Below, in pieces: positions 59,750 through 64,000 of a stretch of DNA of 64,000 nucleotides. Below the pieces are notes generated by a model. That model was not told the origin of the DNA. It searched no databases and saw only the letters and a program-made list of their open reading frames with translations. Origin of the DNA: WS-9 sp036274595 (lineage in GTDB: Bacteria > Eisenbacteria > RBG-16-71-46 > SZUA-252). The stretch covers positions 1 to 64,000 of the forward strand of contig DASUFL010000087.1 in NCBI GenBank assembly GCA_036274595.1, given 5' to 3'. The position numbers and the translations under genes are program-made. Position 1 is the first letter of the stretch. The number at the start of each line of letters is the position of its first letter.

Positions 59750-61162
59750 TCAGCCCTTCCGCGCCGGCGCGGCTGCTCCGCGCAGAGGCACGAATCCGGG
59801 GTTCAGGATCCCGTCCGGGTCATGGCGCCGCTTCGCCGCTTCGAAGAACGCCCAGGTGTCGCCGTAGTGCGCCCGCCATGCCTCGTCGTCGAAGTCGACG
59901 TAGCCCGAGAGGTAGCGGTTCCCTCCCATCGCGACGACGAGGCGGCTCAAGTTCTCGAGCATCGGCTTGGCCTCCTCCCAGAAGTGCGCCGGGATCGCGG
60001 GAAGGATGCCGAACCCCATCAGATCCTCTCCTTGGGGACGGCGGAAGAGCTTCGATCGCGACGTGCTCCCTTTGGCGGGCCAGAGGAGCACGTGCCCGCC
60101 CACGAGGATGGCCGGCGGAAGATCGGGGAGCACGGCCTCGAGCACGTCGGGGGTCCGCTCCCACGGCAGCACGACCTCCATCCAGGGATGCACGTGCCCC
60201 CAGGTGCCGCCGCGCTTCCAGAGATCGAACACCGGTTCCAGCCGCTCGAAGAAGTCGAGGATGGGGAGATCGTCCGTGTAGAGGTGGTCGTAGGGATGGA
60301 GCCCGTCGAGGAGCGCGCGGTCGTCCGGAGGCGATCCCGTGTCGAACTCCACGGTCGGATGGAACGGGAAGAACCAGCGGGCGAACACCTGCCGCCGTCC
60401 GTTCACCGGCTTCGTCCCCTGCGGGGACGGGGACGCCCAGCTCTCGAGATGATCCCAGCGTCCGGAGTCCATCGCGCTCTTCGTGTCTTCCATGAAGCGG
60501 TGCGCGTCGTCGTAGAGGAGGTAGTAGGTGCGGGTCATCGGGCGGACGGCCCGGAGCTTCAAGCGCGCGCTCGTGATGACGCCCACCTGGCCCAGCCCCG
60601 CGATCACCGCATCGAAGAGATCCGAATCGCGATCGGGGCCGCACGTGCGGACGTCGCCCGCGCCGGTGACGACCGTGAGCTCCTCGACCTGATCGCCTTG
60701 CGTGCCGTAGCGGTGCGACGCGACGCCGACCCCGGCCGTGGAGAGGGTGCCGCCGACGGTGACGCTCAAGTTGTTCGTCAGGACCGGCGGTGCGAGGCGG
60801 TGCCGGAGCGTGGCGCGCGTCACATCGCGCCAGATCGCGCCTCCCTCGACCTCGACGCTCGACGCGCCTCTCGCGACAGGGCCGATCCGCCCCATGGAAC
60901 GCATGTCGATGAGGATGCCGCCGTTCGAGATCGCGATCCGGCTCTGGCTGTGCGCGGCGCCGCGCACCGAGACCGGGATTCCTTCGCCGCGCGCGAAGGC
61001 GATCGCCGCGGCCACGTCCTCGGCGTGCGCGGGCTCGAGCACCGCGCCCGGCCGCGCCATGAAGATGTGGCCGAAGTTGGTGGTCCGCTCCGGCTCGACC
61101 TCGAAGGATTCGAGGACCCGGCCCTTCACGAGCGGCCGGAGTCCTTCCGCGATGGGACGCAC
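59750..61162 (-). CDS. FAD-linked oxidase, cytokinin dehydrogenase/VAO-like
   Basis: A 470-residue vanillyl-alcohol-oxidase-type flavoenzyme. The FAD-binding (PCMH) domain has SVRGAAHSQSRIAISNGG; the His in AAHS is where covalent FAD would attach. TVGGTLSTAGVGVASHRYGTQGDQV and a C-terminal HPWMEVVLPW substrate domain fit cytokinin dehydrogenase relatives. Substrate is unknown. The GTG start overlaps the stop of the DinB gene by one base (TAGTG). Confidence 0.88.
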   Translation of the reverse strand: MRPIAEGLRPLVKGRVLESFEVEPERTTNFGHIFMARPGAVLEPAHAEDVAAAIAFARGEGIPVSVRGAAHSQSRIAISNGGILIDMRSMGRIGPVARGASSVEVEGGAIWRDVTRATLRHRLAPPVLTNNLSVTVGGTLSTAGVGVASHRYGTQGDQVEELTVVTGAGDVRTCGPDRDSDLFDAVIAGLGQVGVITSARLKLRAVRPMTRTYYLLYDDAHRFMEDTKSAMDSGRWDHLESWASPSPQGTKPVNGRRQVFARWFFPFHPTVEFDTGSPPDDRALLDGLHPYDHLYTDDLPILDFFERLEPVFDLWKRGGTWGHVHPWMEVVLPWERTPDVLEAVLPDLPPAILVGGHVLLWPAKGSTSRSKLFRRPQGEDLMGFGILPAIPAHFWEEAKPMLENLSRLVVAMGGNRYLSGYVDFDDEAWRAHYGDTWAFFEAAKRRHDPDGILNPGFVPLRGAAAPARKG

Positions 61163-61740
61163 TAGGCCTTGGCCGGTACCTGGGCCGCGCGATACAGATG
61201 CCGGAGCAGCAGGACCTGCCCGTAGTGCCCCGCGAAGTGCTCGAGGAGGTGGTAGTAGTACCACCGCACGTTGATGAGCCGGCGGGTGCCGTCCGCGCGC
61301 GTGCGCGGTATCTCGCGCTCGAGCTCCGAGTCGGGCGCCTCCTTGGCGGCTTCCTTCACGTACGCGCGGCCGCGCGCGAGCAGATCGTCGAAGAACGCGA
61401 TGTCCTTCCCCGCGAGGGTCGCGGGGGGCAGCCCCTCCTCGGGAATGGGCATCCCGTCGTCGTCGGCGCCAATGCCGAGCACGGGCTCGCTCCGGAAGTG
61501 CTCCTCATGCTTCATGACGATCGCGGTCCAGAACACCTCCACGATCGCCATGTGCGCGAGCAGCATTCCGATCGTGTTCGTTCCGGGGCGCGGCTGCCAC
61601 TCGAGCTCCTCGGGTGTCATGTCTCGCGTGACATCGGTGAGGCGCTTCGTCTGGTCGTCCATCTGCGCGAGGAACGACGCGATCTCCCGGGAGGCGTAGC
61701 CGGGAGCGGGCTCGAGGATGGAACGGATCACGGTCGACAT
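61162..61740 (-). CDS. DinB/DUF664 family four-helix protein
   Basis: A 192-residue DinB-like protein with putative metal ligands in GMLLAHMAIVEVFW and YYYHLLEHFAGHYGQVLLLRHLY. DUF664 members are common in operons for modified small molecules; the activity is unknown. GGAGG lies 7 nt before the ATG. It leads the six-gene operon and is divergent from the second S9 peptidase gene. Confidence 0.87.
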   Translation of the reverse strand: MSTVIRSILEPAPGYASREIASFLAQMDDQTKRLTDVTRDMTPEELEWQPRPGTNTIGMLLAHMAIVEVFWTAIVMKHEEHFRSEPVLGIGADDDGMPIPEEGLPPATLAGKDIAFFDDLLARGRAYVKEAAKEAPDSELEREIPRTRADGTRRLINVRWYYYHLLEHFAGHYGQVLLLRHLYRAAQVPAKA

Positions 61741-61907
61741 GGTGATGCCTCCGGAGCGGAATCGGGTCGATGGTCGTCGGGACTGGCAAAGCATAGCAGT
61801 CCCGAGCCGCCAGGGCACGCGCGCGACGCCGCCGCCCGGAATCGTTGCCGCGGAGCGGGTTACAAAACGGTGGGACGCCTCACATCGAACGAGTATCATC
61901 GCCCGCC

Positions 61908-63788
61908 ATGTCCTTCGAGCCGCTTCCCGTCGAGCGCCTCTACCTCGCGCATGAGCTGAGCGAAGCGACCTTCGGCGATACGTCCGACGAGGTTTTCTAC
62001 GCGCGGCGCGCCGACGGGAAGCGGAGCATCGTGCGCCAGCGCCTTGGAAGCGGCCTCGCCGAGATCGTCACCGCCGAGCCGCGCCCCATGGGAGGCGTCG
62101 GCTATGGCGGCGGCGTCTTCACGGTCCGCGGCACGACGCTCGTCTACGCGGGGAGCGATGGGCGCCTCCACGCGGTGGACCTCGCCTCGGGCGCCCAGAG
62201 ACCCCTGACCCCGACGTTCGAGGGAGTGGCCGCGCCGGCCATCTCGCCGTGCGGACGAGCGGTCGCGTTTCTCGCCGAACAGGACGGGCACTGCAACGTG
62301 ATGCTCGCCGACCTGAAGGGCAAGACGGGCGCGATCCGGCTCACCGACGATCCCTGGTATGCATTCAATCCCGCGTTCTCCCCCGACGGCGCGCGGATCG
62401 CGTGGCAGGAGTGGGACCGACTCGACATGCCGTGGGATCAGTCCCGGATCGTGATCGCGAAGCTCGCGAAGCCGATCCCCGCCTGCTCGACCCTCTTCGA
62501 GGCGGCGCCGGCCACGGTCATCTCGACCATCGCCAAGGAGAACGCGAGCTTCGCCGCCCCTCAGTGGAGTCCCGACGGAAGGCGCTTCACCTACCAGAGC
62601 GACGTCTCGGGCTGGCGATCCCTGTGGATCGGCGACGCCGACGGCGCGAACGCTTCGCGTGTGGACGCGGGCGAGGGGGAGATCGGCCTCGCGGACTGGC
62701 TGCCGGCGCGCTCCGGCTATCGGTGGAGCGACGACGGCACGGCGATCTACGCGGTGCGAAGCCGTCAGAGCCGGGACACGCTGCTTCGGATCGATCCATC
62801 GTCGCGGGCGGTCGAGGAGATCCCGTCGGCGTACACGGACATCCAGGGACTCCAGATTCGCGGGCACTCGCTCGTGTACACCGCGACGAACCCATCGACG
62901 CCCCAGGCTCTCGTGACCCGGCTCGCTCAGGGCGCCCGTCCCGGCGACGAGGCCGCGCGGGCTTCGAGCGCGGTCGGCCTCGTCGATCCCGAGTCGATCT
63001 CGAAGCCCGAAGTGATCTCCTGGAAGACGGCCGGGGGGGCGTTGGCGTGGGGCATCTACTACCCACCCGTGGGTCCCGACGCCGCGCTCGGTCCGCGCCC
63101 TTTGATCGTCTTGATGCACGGCGGTCCCACGTCGCAGGTCCCCTTCTCGTGGCAGGCGCAGGCGCAGTACTACGCCACGCGGGGCTGGCACTACCTCATC
63201 GTGAACCATCGCGGCGGCACGGGCTACGGACGCGCGTACCAGGACCAGCTCCGGGATTCCTGGGGCGTGGTGGATCGCGAGGATGCGCAAAGCGGCGCGG
63301 AGCACGTGCTGAAGACGCGCGGCGCCGATCGGGGCCGCGTCGTGATCACCGGCGGAAGCGCGGGCGGGTACGCCACGCTCTGGGCGCTCACGCAGGAGCC
63401 CGATTTCTGGACGGCGGGCATCGCGCTCTTCCCGCTCGCGCACATCTACGACGCCGTGGTCGGCGCGCACCGCTTCGAGCGGCACTACGAGGAGTCGCTC
63501 TTCGGACGCCTCCCCAAGGCCGGCGCCGTCTGGATGGAGCGCTCCCCCATCACCCACGTGGACCGCGTGAAAGCACCCTTGCTCCTCTTTCACGGCACCG
63601 CCGACAAGGCGGTCCCCTACCAGCAGTCGGTCGATTTCGCGGACGCGCTCAAGCGCCGCGGCGGCTCGGTGGAGCTGGTCAGCTACGAGGGAGAGGGGCA
63701 CGGATTCGCCAAGGAGGCGAACCGGCGCGACATGATGGAGCGGATGGATCGCTTCCTCGAGAAGTACGTCATCTGCCTGCAGCGCTGA
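61908..63788 (+). CDS. S9 family peptidase (prolyl oligopeptidase type)
   Basis: A 626-residue protein with an N-terminal propeller of TolB-like repeats (SPCGRAVAFLA, SPDGARIAWQE, SPDGRRFTYQS) and a C-terminal alpha/beta hydrolase. The triad is Ser484 in GGSAGGYAT, Asp in HGTADKAVPY and His in GEGHGF. No signal peptide. Likely a cytoplasmic oligopeptidase, similar to the gene at 33-35 kb but clearly diverged. Confidence 0.9.
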   Translation: MSFEPLPVERLYLAHELSEATFGDTSDEVFYARRADGKRSIVRQRLGSGLAEIVTAEPRPMGGVGYGGGVFTVRGTTLVYAGSDGRLHAVDLASGAQRPLTPTFEGVAAPAISPCGRAVAFLAEQDGHCNVMLADLKGKTGAIRLTDDPWYAFNPAFSPDGARIAWQEWDRLDMPWDQSRIVIAKLAKPIPACSTLFEAAPATVISTIAKENASFAAPQWSPDGRRFTYQSDVSGWRSLWIGDADGANASRVDAGEGEIGLADWLPARSGYRWSDDGTAIYAVRSRQSRDTLLRIDPSSRAVEEIPSAYTDIQGLQIRGHSLVYTATNPSTPQALVTRLAQGARPGDEAARASSAVGLVDPESISKPEVISWKTAGGALAWGIYYPPVGPDAALGPRPLIVLMHGGPTSQVPFSWQAQAQYYATRGWHYLIVNHRGGTGYGRAYQDQLRDSWGVVDREDAQSGAEHVLKTRGADRGRVVITGGSAGGYATLWALTQEPDFWTAGIALFPLAHIYDAVVGAHRFERHYEESLFGRLPKAGAVWMERSPITHVDRVKAPLLLFHGTADKAVPYQQSVDFADALKRRGGSVELVSYEGEGHGFAKEANRRDMMERMDRFLEKYVICLQR

Positions 63789-63789
63789 G

Positions 63790-64000
63790 CTAGAGAAGCT
63801 CCCGCCGCTCCACCGTCCCGCCCGCGAAGCGCCCCGGATCGAGCGCCGACGTGTCCATCGAGGACGCGCGCCCGTTCGACAGGATCTCCGCCGCGAGGAG
63901 GCCGAGCGCCGGCGCGTGCATGACGCCGTGCCCCGAGGAGCCGTTCGCGAGGAACAGGTTGGCGCATCCCGGCGCCGCGCCGAGCAGCGCGTGTCCGTCG
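63790..64000 (-). CDS. C-terminal end of an FAD-dependent (DAO-type) oxidoreductase (partial)
   Basis: The frame enters from the right edge and ends at TAG 63792-63790. The 69 visible residues contain NLFLANGSSGHGVMHAPALGLLAAE, the closing FAD-binding motif of DadA/ThiO-type amine oxidases (GHxxxGxxxAP), and the C-terminal helix. It is convergent with the S9 peptidase gene, one base after its stop. Confidence 0.75.
   Translation of the reverse strand, partial: DGHALLGAAPGCANLFLANGSSGHGVMHAPALGLLAAEILSNGRASSMDTSALDPGRFAGGTVERRELL

Overview
The window is dense, very GC-rich bacterial chromosome with no rRNA, tRNA, CRISPR array, insertion sequence or phage gene that I can recognise. Most intergenic gaps are under 150 bp, and many neighbouring genes share 1-4 bp start/stop overlaps. 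Two secreted proteins end in a FlgD-like Ig / C-terminal sorting module with the signature PNPFNPRT. Together with a membrane-Rieske-type succinate dehydrogenase, CBM9/DUF5916 and DUF4097 proteins, this suggests a member of the FCB group, perhaps a Candidatus Eisenbacteria-like metagenomic genome. That placement is inference; no marker gene here proves it.

Layout. 1-3.5 kb: tail of an acidic protein, then the sdhC-sdhA-sdhB operon. 3.5-13.1 kb: a minus-strand run (GNAT, M3-like metallopeptidase, SnoaL-like lipoprotein, CBM9/DUF5916 outer-membrane protein, a BoxB/PaaA-like diiron protein, GNAT, HerA-like ATPase). 13.3-15.2 kb: an OmpA-family porin with thrombospondin type 3 repeats, then a multi-hairpin region with a clear terminator and a long palindromic element (copy A). 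15.2-24.3 kb: Ser/Thr kinase with TolB-like and TPR domains, a tandemly duplicated M43 metalloprotease, PPK2, a TPR protein, a CPA2 antiporter and a saccharopine dehydrogenase-like protein. 24.2-29.5 kb: a five-gene leucine/isovalerate (liu-type) operon. 29.6-33.2 kb: a degenerate histidine kinase, an S2P-CBS protease and a glycine-zipper lipoprotein. 33.2-38.5 kb: an S9 peptidase, then a translation-flavoured divergent pair (CDGSH + baeRF-like protein versus EttA). 38.8-41.3 kb: FG-GAP/VCBS secreted protein. 41.4-43.3 kb: SPFH + ribbon-helix-helix pair behind a textbook promoter that overlaps a palindrome, and a charged secreted protein. 43.4-48.6 kb: M16 peptidase pair, AIM24-like protein, DUF2905, DUF4097. 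48.7-51.0 kb: ECF sigma factor, anti-sigma factor, second DUF4097 protein. 51.0-51.5 kb: palindromic copies B and C. 51.5-57.4 kb: malic enzyme, DinB, membrane proteins, OB-fold lipoprotein, EamA transporter, hydrolase. 57.3-61.7 kb: a tightly packed six-gene minus-strand operon. 61.9-64 kb: a second S9 peptidase and the C-terminal end of an FAD oxidoreductase.

Themes. Central metabolism (succinate oxidation, leucine breakdown to acetoacetate and acetyl-CoA, malic enzyme) sits beside envelope and stress functions (ECF sigma/anti-sigma with DUF4097 proteins, OmpA, several lipoproteins, S2P protease, SPFH protein). The strongest unexplained signals are three copies of a ~120-nt palindromic element whose arms differ by matched substitutions, a separate 88-nt palindrome at an EamA gene start, the hairpin array after ompA, and a histidine kinase that has lost its phospho-acceptor and Mg-binding residues.
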